Assembly: GCA_015655975.1 (NCBI GenBank)
Contig: DVEP01000020.1
Coordinates: 124,001 to 188,000 of the forward strand
Source of the DNA: Eubacterium sp.
Lineage (GTDB): Bacteria; Bacillota; Clostridia; Oscillospirales; Acutalibacteraceae
Reading direction: 5' to 3'
Length of the DNA stretch: 64,000 nucleotides
In this document: positions 24,383 through 33,930 of the stretch, in pieces
How the letters are laid out: each line of letters opens with the position of its first letter
Position numbering within the stretch: the stretch's first letter is position 1
Translations under genes and position numbers: made by a program
Notes under the pieces: generated by a model
What the model saw: only the letters and a program-made list of their open reading frames with translations
What the model was told of the DNA's origin: nothing
Database searches by the model: none

Positions 24383-25864
24383 TCAATCTTGTTGATGAGC
24401 GCCCGAATAGTTCGGTGCTTCTTTAGTGATATTAACATCGTGAGGGTGGCTTTCAATAAGACCTGCGCTTGTAATTCTGATGAACTGCGCTTTTTCACGA
24501 AGTTCCTGAATATTGTTACAGCCGCAGTAACCCATACCTGAACGAAGACCGCCCATCATTTGATAGATAGTATCGCCTACAAGACCCTTGTAAGGAACAC
24601 GGCCCTCAACACCCTCCGGAACAAATTTCTTTGTGCCGTTTTGGAAATATCTGTCTGCAGAGCCTTTGTTCATTGCGCCGAGAGAACCCATACCGCGATA
24701 AACTTTGAACTGTCTGCCCTGCCAAATTTCTGTATCTCCGGGAGACTCTTCACAACCTGCAACGAGTGAGCCGACCATTACGCAAGAAGCACCTGCCGCA
24801 ATAGCCTTAACAATATCGCCCGAATACTTGATACCGCCGTCGGCAATAACAGGAATACCGTATTTATCTGCTTCGTTTGCAGCGTCATAAATTGCCGTAA
24901 TCTGAGGCACGCCGATACCTGCAACTACACGAGTTGTACAGATTGAGCCTGGGCCGATACCTACTTTTACTGCGTCAGCGCCTGCGTCGATAAGTGCTTT
25001 TGCACCCTCAGCAGTTGCAATATTGCCTGCAATGAGAGAAATGTTAGGGAATGTTGCTTTAACTTTTGCAATGTTTTTAAGAATATTTTTTGAATGTCCG
25101 TGAGCAGAGTCGAGAACAAATGCGTCAACCTGCTTTTCTGCCAGAGCGCTTGCACGGTCAAGAACATCTGCCGTAACGCCGAGAGCGGCTGCGCAGAGAA
25201 GTCTGCCGTTATTATCTCTTGCAGTATTAGGATATTTCACGCTTTTTTCAATATCTTTTATTGTAACAAGACCTGTGAGTTTGCCGTTTGCGTCAATGAG
25301 AGGAAGTTTCTCTACTTTGTATTGCATAAGTATTGCTTTTGCTTCTTCAAGAGTTGTACCTGCAACAGCAGTAACAAGTTTGTCTTTAGGTGTCATTACC
25401 TCTTTAATTTTAACATTGTAGTTTTGCATAAAGCGAAGGTCTCTGTTTGTGAGAATGCCTACGAGAGTTCCGTCCGATTCACAAATCGGCACACCTGAAA
25501 TCTTGTACTTTGCCATAAGTTCGTCGGCGTCTTTTGCAGTATGTTCGGGCGAAAGGAAAAACGGGTTTGAGATGACGCCGTTTTCAGACCTTTTAACTTT
25601 GTCAACTTCTTCTGCCTGCTGTTCGATAGGCATATTTTTATGAACAACGCCTATACCGCCTTCACGCGCTATTGCAATAGCCATCTGAGACTCTGTAACA
25701 GTGTCCATAGCCGCAGTCAAAATAGGTGTATTGAGCACAATATCTTTTGTAAGATGAGTTTGAATACTTACTTCGTTAGGCAATACATCTGATTCGGCAG
25801 GGATAAGCAAAACATCGTCAAATGTCAGTCCTTCTTTTACGAATTTTTCTTCATAACTTTTCAT
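24383..25864 (-). CDS. guaB: IMP dehydrogenase
   Basis: Converts IMP to XMP with NAD+, the committed step of GMP synthesis. The 493-residue protein has the TIM barrel split by two CBS domains (about residues 100-210). GIGPGSICTTR holds the catalytic Cys at residue 309. DGGIKYSGDIVKAIAAGA and the flap YKGLVGDTI are standard. The start has GGAAG upstream. Confidence 0.97.
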   Translation of the reverse strand: MKSYEEKFVKEGLTFDDVLLIPAESDVLPNEVSIQTHLTKDIVLNTPILTAAMDTVTESQMAIAIAREGGIGVVHKNMPIEQQAEEVDKVKRSENGVISNPFFLSPEHTAKDADELMAKYKISGVPICESDGTLVGILTNRDLRFMQNYNVKIKEVMTPKDKLVTAVAGTTLEEAKAILMQYKVEKLPLIDANGKLTGLVTIKDIEKSVKYPNTARDNNGRLLCAAALGVTADVLDRASALAEKQVDAFVLDSAHGHSKNILKNIAKVKATFPNISLIAGNIATAEGAKALIDAGADAVKVGIGPGSICTTRVVAGIGVPQITAIYDAANEADKYGIPVIADGGIKYSGDIVKAIAAGASCVMVGSLVAGCEESPGDTEIWQGRQFKVYRGMGSLGAMNKGSADRYFQNGTKKFVPEGVEGRVPYKGLVGDTIYQMMGGLRSGMGYCGCNNIQELREKAQFIRITSAGLIESHPHDVNITKEAPNYSGAHQQD

Positions 25865-25968
25865 ATAACTTCCTCCGCTTTCATTAATTTTTACTATAAT
25901 AACACTTTTTTATACTATCTTCAAGAGTTTTTATCTCTAAAGATTTATAGCAAAATGTGTATTATTTT

Positions 25969-26478
25969 TTAACTATTTGCACATTTTACAATAGCTTTTG
26001 CCGTTTGTTCGGTAGTGTTGTTGTCGCAAACTATGATTTCGTCGGCATATTTACTGTAAAGACCGAGTCTTTCTTCGTACATATCCTTCAGACTTCTGCC
26101 GTTTTTCAGCACCACGCCTCTTACGGACAGGTTATCTATTCTTTTGAGCATTGTTTCATAGTCTATGTGCAGATAGATGACTTTGCCGAGTTCTTTTAAA
26201 TGTTTCATTGACTTTTCACTGTAAACAACGCTTCCGCCCGTCGCAATTACAGTACCGAAAATATCGAGCGACAAAATCGCGTTTTCCTCTGCCTTTTCAA
26301 AATATTCGCAGCCTTTTTCGTTTATAATATCCTGAAGGCTTTTGCCCTCTCTGTTTTGAATGAGCAAATCGGTATCATAAAAATTTTTGAGCAAATATTT
26401 TGCGGCAAGAACTCCGCAGGTAGATTTACCGCAGCCCGGCATACCTATCAAAACTACATTGCTTGCAGAACTGTTCAC
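25969..26478 (-). CDS. aroK: Shikimate kinase
   Basis: Phosphorylates shikimate on the route to chorismate. The 169-residue protein has the Walker A loop GMPGCGKST, the shikimate-binding Asp in FYDTDLL, the GG motif in ATGGSVVYS and the lid Arg in VRGVV. It overlaps nth by 4 bases and is the last gene of the long ftsE operon. A pathway link to its neighbours is not apparent. Confidence 0.93.
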   Translation of the reverse strand: MNSSASNVVLIGMPGCGKSTCGVLAAKYLLKNFYDTDLLIQNREGKSLQDIINEKGCEYFEKAEENAILSLDIFGTVIATGGSVVYSEKSMKHLKELGKVIYLHIDYETMLKRIDNLSVRGVVLKNGRSLKDMYEERLGLYSKYADEIIVCDNNTTEQTAKAIVKCANS

Positions 26479-27110
26479 TTTTTCACCCCTGTTTGTTTAC
26501 AAATTTCTTTGAGAGGACAAATATCGCACTTCGGCTTTCTCGCAGAACAAATATCTCTGCCGAAAAGCACTATTCTGTGACAAAAATCACTGCCCTCATT
26601 TTTATCTATAATTTTTTTCATTTCAAACTCAATCTTTTTAGGGTCTTTTTCCTTTGTCAGTCCGAGACGGTTTGAAATGCGTATAAAATGTGTATCAACT
26701 ACAATCGACTCTTTGCCGTAAACATCGCCGACAATCAGATTTGCCGTCTTTCTGCCTACTCCGGGCAATGTGATGAGTTCTTCTATTGTATCGGGGACAA
26801 TACCGTCAAAATCGTTTTTTACTTTTTGCGCCATTTCTACAATAGACTTTGCCTTTGTTTTGAAAAATCCGCACGAGCGTATAATGTCTTCCACATCTTC
26901 AATATTTGCATTGCAATAGTCATCGAGCGTTTTATACTTTTCAAAAAGCGCAGGAGTAACCATATTTACCCTGGCGTCTGTGCACTGCGCCGACAGCCGA
27001 ACTGCGACCAGCAGTTCAAACGGATTTGAGGCAGTCAGCGAACAAACCGCTTCGGGATACATTTCTTTTAAAATCTCTATCGCTCTTTCGGCTCTTTGCT
27101 TTTTCGTCAC
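26475..27110 (-). CDS. nth: Endonuclease III
   Basis: DNA glycosylase/AP lyase that removes oxidised pyrimidines. The helix-hairpin-helix is LPGVGRKTAN (catalytic Lys), followed by VDTHFIRISNRLG with the catalytic Asp. The [4Fe-4S] cluster ligands are Cys 188, 195, 198 and 204, spaced C-X6-C-X2-C-X5-C. Length 211 is typical. It overlaps both neighbours by 4 bases. Confidence 0.97.
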   Translation of the reverse strand: MTKKQRAERAIEILKEMYPEAVCSLTASNPFELLVAVRLSAQCTDARVNMVTPALFEKYKTLDDYCNANIEDVEDIIRSCGFFKTKAKSIVEMAQKVKNDFDGIVPDTIEELITLPGVGRKTANLIVGDVYGKESIVVDTHFIRISNRLGLTKEKDPKKIEFEMKKIIDKNEGSDFCHRIVLFGRDICSARKPKCDICPLKEICKQTGVKK

Positions 27111-28012
27111 GGTATCAAATTCCCCATTTCACGATACAGTTTGTACCAATCTTCTCTGCTCATATCTACATTATCGGCAGTGAGCAAGTCTTCTATTCTG
27201 TCACAGTTTATTGTGCCGAGTATGACCTGAATTTTTGCAGGATGACGCATTATCCACGCAACAGAAACAGCGCTCTTGGAAACACCGTACTTATCCGCCA
27301 TACTTTCTATTGCTTTGTTTTGTTCTGCATATTCACTGTCGTCAAGAAAAGTACCCTTTGAATTTTTCTTTCTGAGAGGTCCCCACGCCTGAATAGTAAT
27401 GTCATTTATTCTTGAATATTCAAGTGTGTCGCCGTCTTTATTTAGAGCGCCGTCATTTTGCATATTTGCACAAATTCCGCTGTCAATCATACCCGTATGG
27501 TCAAGACCGAACTGAAGTTGATTTGCAACAATCGGGTAGTCTGTATATCTTTTCAAATACTCAATTTGAGCGGGTTTAAAGTTCGATACGCCGAACTGTT
27601 TTACAAGACCGTTTTTATACAGGAAATCGAACGCTTTGGCAACTTCCTCGCCCTCCATCAATGTGTCGGGACGGTGCAGACACAAAACATCCAAATACTC
27701 GCAGTTCATACGCTCAATGCTTTGCTTTGCGCTTTCAACTATATGATTGAACGAAAAGTCGTAGTATCCATTTCTGATACCGCACTTTGACTGAACAAAA
27801 ACATTTCCTCTGCCGATTTCTCTGAGTGCCGAGCCGAAAAACTTTTCCGATTCACCCTGACAGTAAATGTCGGCATTGTCAAACATTGTTACACCGTTTT
27901 CATAGGCGCACAAAACGGCTTTTACAGCCTCTTTCTCGCTGAAATTTCCGAGTTTCATACAACCGTAAACAAGTTGAGTAGGTTTAATATTTCCGAGATT
28001 TACAACTTTCAT
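27107..28012 (-). CDS. Aldo/keto reductase
   Basis: A 301-residue NADPH-dependent oxidoreductase of the AKR superfamily. The catalytic tetrad is visible: Asp and Tyr in FDNADIYCQGESE, Lys in VQSKCG, His in CLHRPD. VSNFKPAQIEYL and the cofactor segment near VILGTINCDRIEDL follow. The closest named relatives are the YdhF-type reductases. Substrate unknown. It overlaps rarA and nth by 4 bases each. Confidence 0.92.
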   Translation of the reverse strand: MKVVNLGNIKPTQLVYGCMKLGNFSEKEAVKAVLCAYENGVTMFDNADIYCQGESEKFFGSALREIGRGNVFVQSKCGIRNGYYDFSFNHIVESAKQSIERMNCEYLDVLCLHRPDTLMEGEEVAKAFDFLYKNGLVKQFGVSNFKPAQIEYLKRYTDYPIVANQLQFGLDHTGMIDSGICANMQNDGALNKDGDTLEYSRINDITIQAWGPLRKKNSKGTFLDDSEYAEQNKAIESMADKYGVSKSAVSVAWIMRHPAKIQVILGTINCDRIEDLLTADNVDMSREDWYKLYREMGNLIP

Positions 28013-29271
28013 TTTTTGCCCCTCATTTTTTCAAGATTTGAATTGAATGCCGTTTCATTTTTATTTTCGCACGGAACATAATACTTTTTATTTTTCAAAT
28101 CGTCGGGCAGATACTGTTGATTTACCCAATGATTCGGATAGTCGTGAGGATATTTATAAAACTGCCCTTTTTCTTTTACATCATCGCCGTCAAAATGAAC
28201 ATTTTGAAGCGCGCGTGGAAAAACTTTTCCTTTGCCTGCCGAAATATCTCCCATAGCGTTGTTTATTGCGTTGTATGCCGAGTTTGACTTCGGACTTGTC
28301 GCAACAAGAACAACTGCGTCTGCAAGAGGTATTCTCGCCTCGGGAAGTCCGAGCATCATAGCCGTGTCAACCGCCGATTTCACAATGGGAATGATTTGCG
28401 GATATGCAAGGCCCACATCCTCGCAGGCACACACCATAAGCCGTCTGCACGCAGTAATTAAATCGCCTGCCGACAATAATTTTGCAAGGTAAAAAATTGC
28501 AGCGTCAGGGTCGGAGCCACGCATAGATTTTTGAAAAGCCGACATTGTGTCGTACATCTCGTCGCCTTTTTTGTCAAAACTTATTCCGCCTGACTGTACC
28601 ATTTCTTTTGCAAAGTCAAGTTTAACATTACCGCCCGACGCAACTACACAGTTTTCAACGCTCAAAAGCGCCCGTCTGACATCGCCGCCCGCCTTTTTGG
28701 CAAGGTACTCTGACACGCCGTCCTCAACGGTTATCTTTGTAGAGTTTTCTTTTTCCAAAAACTCAAATCCACGCCTGACTGCAACTTCAATGTCCTGCCA
28801 TTCTACACTTTTAAACTCAAAAACCGTACTTCTTGAAAGCACTGCGTTATATATGTAAAAATACGGATTTTCCGTTGTTGAGGCAATGAGCGTGATTTTC
28901 CCGTTTTCTATATACTCAAGCAAACTTTGTTGCTGTTTTTTGTTGAAATACTGAATTTCATCCAAATACAGCAAAACGCCGTTCGGTGCAGAAAAAGTAT
29001 CAAGTTCTGCTACAATCTGCTTTATATCTTCTGTTTTGGCAGTAGTGCCGTTTAATTTCCTTAAAGCCCTGTTTGTTTTTTTTGCAATAATCGACGCAAC
29101 GGTTGTTTTTCCCACACCCGACGGTCCGTAAAAAATCAAATTCGGGATGATACCGCTGTCAATCATATTCCGAAGCGGTTTGCCCGGTGCAAGAATATGA
29201 CGCTGACCGACAACATCATCTATACTCTGCGGACGCATTCTGTCAGCAAGCGGACTAATCATATTGTTCAC
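28009..29271 (-). CDS. rarA: Replication-associated recombination protein A (AAA+ ATPase)
   Basis: RarA/MgsA acts at stalled replication forks with SSB. Walker A is GPSGVGKTT, Walker B LLYLDEIQYF, sensor 1 IASTTENPYF. The C-terminal tetramerisation domain (MRGSDPDAAIFYLAKLL, ALPYP-like region, FPRALQNVHFDG, YKYPHDYPNHWV) is complete. Length 420 is usual. It overlaps queH by 17 bases. Confidence 0.95.
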   Translation of the reverse strand: MNNMISPLADRMRPQSIDDVVGQRHILAPGKPLRNMIDSGIIPNLIFYGPSGVGKTTVASIIAKKTNRALRKLNGTTAKTEDIKQIVAELDTFSAPNGVLLYLDEIQYFNKKQQQSLLEYIENGKITLIASTTENPYFYIYNAVLSRSTVFEFKSVEWQDIEVAVRRGFEFLEKENSTKITVEDGVSEYLAKKAGGDVRRALLSVENCVVASGGNVKLDFAKEMVQSGGISFDKKGDEMYDTMSAFQKSMRGSDPDAAIFYLAKLLSAGDLITACRRLMVCACEDVGLAYPQIIPIVKSAVDTAMMLGLPEARIPLADAVVLVATSPKSNSAYNAINNAMGDISAGKGKVFPRALQNVHFDGDDVKEKGQFYKYPHDYPNHWVNQQYLPDDLKNKKYYVPCENKNETAFNSNLEKMRGKK

Positions 29272-29875
29272 CTCTTTCGGAAAAAATACAACCGCAATAG
29301 TTCTGTCTGTAAAGGTTGTACTGTTTTGACAAGGCTATACTGTGTTTATAGCCCTCTGCTTTTTTAAAATCCGACGGCAAAAATTCTACTCCGATTTCAT
29401 TTGCAACTTTTTGCCCGATTTCGTTTAATTTTTCTGAATTTTTCAACGGAGAAACGGTAAGCGTGGTGCAAAAATAGTCAAACCCGAGTTCCTTTGCTTT
29501 TTCAGCCGTTTCAAAAAGCCGAAGTTCATAGCAAATGAAACACCTTTCACGCCCCTCTTCGCACTTTTCAAACCCTTTTACTGCGTCAAAAAACACTCTG
29601 CTGTCGTGTTCGCCTTCCAAAAAAGAAACGCTGTCTCCTGCAAATTCTTTTATAAATCGAATTTGCTCGTTTTTTCTTTTTATATATTCATTTTCTCTTG
29701 AAATGTTGGGATTATAATAGAAAACAGTTACATCAAAAAAGTCTTTAAGTAAATCTATGCAGTGCGACGAACACGGCGCACAACACGAATGTAGCAAAAG
29801 AGAGGGTTTGACGCCCTCTTTTTGCTTTTTTTCTATTATTTCAAACATTTTTTTATGATAGTTAATTTTATTCAT
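29255..29875 (-). CDS. queH: Epoxyqueuosine reductase QueH
   Basis: Last step of queuosine synthesis on tRNA, by the QueH (former DUF208) route. LHSCCAPCSSH carries the first Cys cluster, RCFICYELRL and YCGCIFSE the others, which together bind the Fe-S cluster and a further metal. Length 206 is typical. No other que gene is in the window. The start overlaps the upstream peptidase stop by one base. Confidence 0.93.
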   Translation of the reverse strand: MNKINYHKKMFEIIEKKQKEGVKPSLLLHSCCAPCSSHCIDLLKDFFDVTVFYYNPNISRENEYIKRKNEQIRFIKEFAGDSVSFLEGEHDSRVFFDAVKGFEKCEEGRERCFICYELRLFETAEKAKELGFDYFCTTLTVSPLKNSEKLNEIGQKVANEIGVEFLPSDFKKAEGYKHSIALSKQYNLYRQNYCGCIFSERGEQYD

Positions 29876-31302
29876 CAGTTCAAATAATGTTTTGGGTTTA
29901 CCCTTTCACTGTTAATTCTGACTTCAAAGTGGCAATGCGGACCTGTCGAGTTACCCGTCGAACCGCTTTTCGCTATTGCCTGCCCTTTTTTTACTGTATC
30001 GCCGACAGACACAAGAAACTTTGAATTGTGTCCGTAGAGAGTTACAACAGAATTTCCGCTTGCATCCTTGCCGTGATATATGAGTATGTAATATCCGTAA
30101 CTGTCTTTCAACTTTTTAGCCGCAATTACCGTGCCCGACTGAGCGGCAACGACCTTTGTACCTGTCGGACAAGGGAAATCTATTCCGCCGTGATATGTTC
30201 CGTCTGAATAGTTCGGAAAACCTGCCGAAATCTTTTTGTGGCTCGGCACAGGATATGTCATATTTAAAACAGCGTCTGTACCGCTTACACCGTAGTCAGG
30301 TCTTGTAACATCTCCGACATCTATATCGCCGTAATCGTATGTCGTCAAATCTCTGTCTGCGCCTGCAATAATCGCGTCTATGTCTGCCTGAACGGAAGCC
30401 TCTGCTTTTTCGTCTATATTTTTATATTCTGTATAGTAGCCTGTCTGAACGGAATATTGGTAAAGCAACTCGTCGCTTTTCACTCTTTCATCGAAAAGTT
30501 CCGCTTTTTTTACTGCCAAAGTCTGCTGACTGCTTTCAAGCGCCGACTGTGAGTTTTCAAGCACTTTACTGTCGTTTGCAAGTTGTGTCCTTTTCTCGTT
30601 CAAAACAGCCTGTTTTTCTGCCAAACCGTCTTTTCTCAAAATGAGTTCATCTGTTTGGTTTTCTATTTTTTGCATCAAGTCAGCGTCGCTTGTTGACACT
30701 TCGGAAATCATTTGAAGTCTTGTCAAAAGCGTTGCCAGACTGTCGCTTGTGAGCAAAACGGAAAGGATTGAAAAGTCGCCCGAAATATACATCGCTCTTG
30801 CCCTACGGCAATAAACCGAGTAAGTTAAATCAAAATCTTTCTGCAACTTGTCAATTTGTGTCTGAGCACTTCCGACTTCTTCTTCAACAACGGCAATATC
30901 CTTTTGATTGTCGGAAATTCTTTTGTTCAGTTCGCTTATTTTTGTTTCAAGTTCTGTAATTCTGTCCTCGTACAAGGTAAGTTCCTTGTTGAGATAGCCT
31001 ATTCTTGAGTCAATAAGATTTATGTAATCGAGAGTAACCTTTTGATTTTTTTCTGCCTCTTTGATTTTTTGTTCCATCTCGGCAATGTGGTCTTGTATGT
31101 CCTTGAGTTGGTCTTCAAAAGGTCTCAAATCCTTTGTAGTACTCTCAGACGGCTGTTCTTGCGAGCTGTCCGACTGACTGTTTTCGTCCGACAAAGACGA
31201 AGACAAACTGTTTTCAGCGGCAAACGAATATGTTGCCGCCGTTAAAATTAAAACAAGACACAAAAATATTGAAACCACTTTCACCGTTTTTTTGTTTTTC
31301 AA
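29875..31302 (-). CDS. Secreted coiled-coil M23 peptidase (PcsB/EnvC-like), third of tandem array
   Basis: A 475-residue murein hydrolase candidate. Signal peptide (residues 1-29, VVSIFLCLVLILTAATYSFA), then a low-complexity Ser/Asp/Gln segment, a long coiled coil (about 55-290), and a C-terminal LytM/M23 domain. The zinc site is complete: HGGIDF (His, Asp), LYGHNS and GPHCHFE. The coiled coil resembles PcsB, which FtsX activates at the septum. It is the furthest from ftsEX of three paralogues in one operon. Confidence 0.92.
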   Translation of the reverse strand: MKNKKTVKVVSIFLCLVLILTAATYSFAAENSLSSSLSDENSQSDSSQEQPSESTTKDLRPFEDQLKDIQDHIAEMEQKIKEAEKNQKVTLDYINLIDSRIGYLNKELTLYEDRITELETKISELNKRISDNQKDIAVVEEEVGSAQTQIDKLQKDFDLTYSVYCRRARAMYISGDFSILSVLLTSDSLATLLTRLQMISEVSTSDADLMQKIENQTDELILRKDGLAEKQAVLNEKRTQLANDSKVLENSQSALESSQQTLAVKKAELFDERVKSDELLYQYSVQTGYYTEYKNIDEKAEASVQADIDAIIAGADRDLTTYDYGDIDVGDVTRPDYGVSGTDAVLNMTYPVPSHKKISAGFPNYSDGTYHGGIDFPCPTGTKVVAAQSGTVIAAKKLKDSYGYYILIYHGKDASGNSVVTLYGHNSKFLVSVGDTVKKGQAIAKSGSTGNSTGPHCHFEVRINSERVNPKHYLN

Positions 31303-31315
31303 TTCAATTCCCCGT

Positions 31316-32626
31316 TTACTTTAGATATTTAAGCGGATTGACTCTTTTTTTGTCAATTCTGACTTCAAAATGGCAATGCGGACCTGTCGAATTGCCTGTC
31401 GAACCGCTTTTGGCAATGACCTCGCCCTTTTGAACATACTGCCCTTCTCTGACAAGCAGTTCACTGTTGTGAGCGTATAGTGTTACAACGCTCTTTCCCG
31501 CGATATTTTTGCCGTGATAAATCATAATATATTTGCCGTAACTGTCCTTTAGTTTTTTAACTGTCGAAACAGTACCCGACTGTGAAGCAACAACATTTGT
31601 ACCCGTCGGACAAGGGAAATCTACACCGCCGTGATATTTTCCGCTTGAATAGTTTGGGTACCCTGCCGAAATGTCCGTATGGTCGGGTACGGGATACATC
31701 AAGTTTAAAATATCTCTGTTCGGTTTCGACTGTTCTTCGCCGTCGTACTTTTGCTCTGCCTCGCCTATTTGCTTTCGTATTTCATTTTCGATTTTTTGCA
31801 ATTCCTCTTCACTTTGCGTGCGATACTCGGAATACATTTTTGTTTTTTCTGTAAGTTTTTTTAAAACAATATCGTTTTTTCTTTTTTCTTCATCTATCGC
31901 AAGTTTTTTTGCGCTGAGTTCTTCTTGCTTTTGAAGATACTCGCTGCGCTTTACTTTAAGGTCGATTTGAGCCTGTTTAGAGTCCTCAATCGCCTGCTCT
32001 GTTTTGACCTTGTTATCTGCAAGTTCTTTTTGCAAATCGCTTATTTTTTTGATAGACGAATTTACGGTCATCATAATTTTGCCGTCATGCTTACTTACGG
32101 CATTAATCATTTCAAGGCGTGTCAAAAACTGAGCAACGCCGTCTGAAGTGAGCAAAATTTCCAAAACGGAATATGTTCCGCTGATATACTCACAACGCAC
32201 CCTGTTTTTCCATTCATCATAGACAGAGTCAAATTCTTTATAAAGACCGTCTAATTGAATTTTAACATTTTTTGAGCGTTTTTCAATAGATTTTATATAA
32301 TTTTCACTATTTGTAATATTATTATTTATACTATTAATGCTTTTCTCGGCTTTTTCCGACTCTTTTTCGCAAATTTCAAGTTCTTTTTGAAGATACGATA
32401 TTTTATTTTCAAGCAAGTCGCAATATTCCTGCTCTTTGTCCCTGTCATTGACAAGAACAGAAAGCCTTTCGTCTGCATCGTCTATTTTCTGCTGATATTC
32501 CTTTTTTTGTTCTTCCAAACTTTGTTCTTTTGCAAGAGGGTAAATATTGAAAAGTTGGAAATTTAAGGTAAACAAAAATGCCAACAAAACGGCAAGAAAT
32601 CTTTCTGTTCTTTCTTTGCGTTTCAT
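31316..32626 (-). CDS. Secreted coiled-coil M23 peptidase (PcsB/EnvC-like), second of tandem array
   Basis: A 436-residue protein with signal-like helix FLAVLLAFLFTLNFQLF, a long coiled coil (about 40-300) and an intact M23 domain (HGGVDF, LYAHNS, GPHCHFE). The ATG at 32626 is chosen because AGAAGGA lies correctly before it; the frame's first ATG at 32632 touches that site. The M23 domain is closest to the next gene downstream, both sharing a short insert around GNSVVTLY/GKSVVTLY that the ftsX-proximal copy lacks. Confidence 0.92.
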   Translation of the reverse strand: MKRKERTERFLAVLLAFLFTLNFQLFNIYPLAKEQSLEEQKKEYQQKIDDADERLSVLVNDRDKEQEYCDLLENKISYLQKELEICEKESEKAEKSINSINNNITNSENYIKSIEKRSKNVKIQLDGLYKEFDSVYDEWKNRVRCEYISGTYSVLEILLTSDGVAQFLTRLEMINAVSKHDGKIMMTVNSSIKKISDLQKELADNKVKTEQAIEDSKQAQIDLKVKRSEYLQKQEELSAKKLAIDEEKRKNDIVLKKLTEKTKMYSEYRTQSEEELQKIENEIRKQIGEAEQKYDGEEQSKPNRDILNLMYPVPDHTDISAGYPNYSSGKYHGGVDFPCPTGTNVVASQSGTVSTVKKLKDSYGKYIMIYHGKNIAGKSVVTLYAHNSELLVREGQYVQKGEVIAKSGSTGNSTGPHCHFEVRIDKKRVNPLKYLK

Positions 32627-32649
32627 TGGCATTCCTTCTTTACAAAAGA

Positions 32650-33930
32650 TTATCCAAGATAATTCATTGGGTTAACCGCTTTACCGTTCACACGCACTTC
32701 AAAATGACAGTGAGGACCTGTTGAATTGCCCGTTGAACCGCTTTTTGCGATTAACTGACCTTTTTTAACATTTTGTCCCTCTTTTACAAGAAGTTGTGAA
32801 TTGTGAGCGTAAACCGTCTGCATTCCGTTACCGTGGCTGATAATAATGTGGTAGCCGTAACTGTAATCCAAATACTTAACAGTGATTACAACACCGTTGT
32901 CTGCCGCGTGAACTGCCGTTCCTGAAGGTACCGCAAAGTCAACACCGCTGTGGTAACGACCGCTCGGATATCTCGGGAAACCTGCCGACAATTTTCTTGA
33001 ATATGTAGGGTATGCAAGACGGCCTGAGCCGGGGGTGTAATCTCCACCGCTGTTACCGCCGTTTTGATACTGTTCTTCTTTTCTTTTGATTTCTTCCTGA
33101 AGTTCTTTTTCTATTCTGTCGCGTTCTTTTTCACTGATTCTGATTTCGGACTCATACTTGCTTACAACACTGTTATACTCCGACATCTTTGAGTCAAGTT
33201 TTGACTTGTTTGACTGCTCCGCTGCCAAACTGCTTTCAAGGTCTTGTTTTTTCTTATTGAGATTTTCTTTCTCTGTTACCAAAGACTCTTGATTTGTTTT
33301 AAGTTCCGCTTTTTGTTTTTCAAGTTTCTGTTTGCTCTTTTCGATTTCCTGCATTACATTCATCAACTCTTCAAGTTTTTCGGAGTCTTGTTCCGAAACA
33401 GACTTGAGCATTTCCGAACGGGTAAGCATTGAACCGATATCGTTGCAGGTCAAAAGCACTTCAAGATTTGTAACGCTTCCTGATATATACATTGCCCTCA
33501 ATCTCTGACAATATTCATTGTAAGAAGCGTCAAATTCTTTTTGTTTTGCTTCAATCTCTTTTGCAATTTTGTTAATCTCAACTTCGGCAGCGTCAATTTC
33601 AGCCTGTACTTTGTTGATTTTTGACTGCAAATTGCTGATTTCACTTTTAATTGATTTTGTATTTTTTTGAATTAAATTGATTTTTTGCTCGTAAGCATCA
33701 ATTTGATTGTTAAGACTTTTTACATAATCTGCATTTTTTTCTTTGTAATTTTTCAACTTCTGCTCTGCATCTGCAATAGCGTCGTCAATATTTTCAAGTT
33801 CATCTCTCAACTGACTTTCAGATTTTGCCTGTGCAACTATCGAAGTTGAGAAAAAACAAGAAAACATACAGATTGACAACAAAGCACATATCAATCTTTT
33901 CGTAAAATTATTAAAGCGCACGAATTTCAC
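32650..33930 (-). CDS. Secreted coiled-coil M23 peptidase (PcsB/EnvC-like), first of tandem array
   Basis: A 426-residue protein beginning with GTG at 33930, overlapping ftsX by 20 bases, with AAGGAAGG nearby. Signal peptide (LICALLSICMFSCFF then AQAKS), coiled coil (about 35-290), a short Gly/Ser linker (NGGNSGGDYTPGSG), then M23 with HSGVDF, YAHNSQ and GPHCHFE. Overlap with ftsX argues that this copy is the direct FtsEX partner. It has no membrane helix beyond the signal, so it is released or held at the septum by FtsX. Confidence 0.93.
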   Translation of the reverse strand: MKFVRFNNFTKRLICALLSICMFSCFFSTSIVAQAKSESQLRDELENIDDAIADAEQKLKNYKEKNADYVKSLNNQIDAYEQKINLIQKNTKSIKSEISNLQSKINKVQAEIDAAEVEINKIAKEIEAKQKEFDASYNEYCQRLRAMYISGSVTNLEVLLTCNDIGSMLTRSEMLKSVSEQDSEKLEELMNVMQEIEKSKQKLEKQKAELKTNQESLVTEKENLNKKKQDLESSLAAEQSNKSKLDSKMSEYNSVVSKYESEIRISEKERDRIEKELQEEIKRKEEQYQNGGNSGGDYTPGSGRLAYPTYSRKLSAGFPRYPSGRYHSGVDFAVPSGTAVHAADNGVVITVKYLDYSYGYHIIISHGNGMQTVYAHNSQLLVKEGQNVKKGQLIAKSGSTGNSTGPHCHFEVRVNGKAVNPMNYLG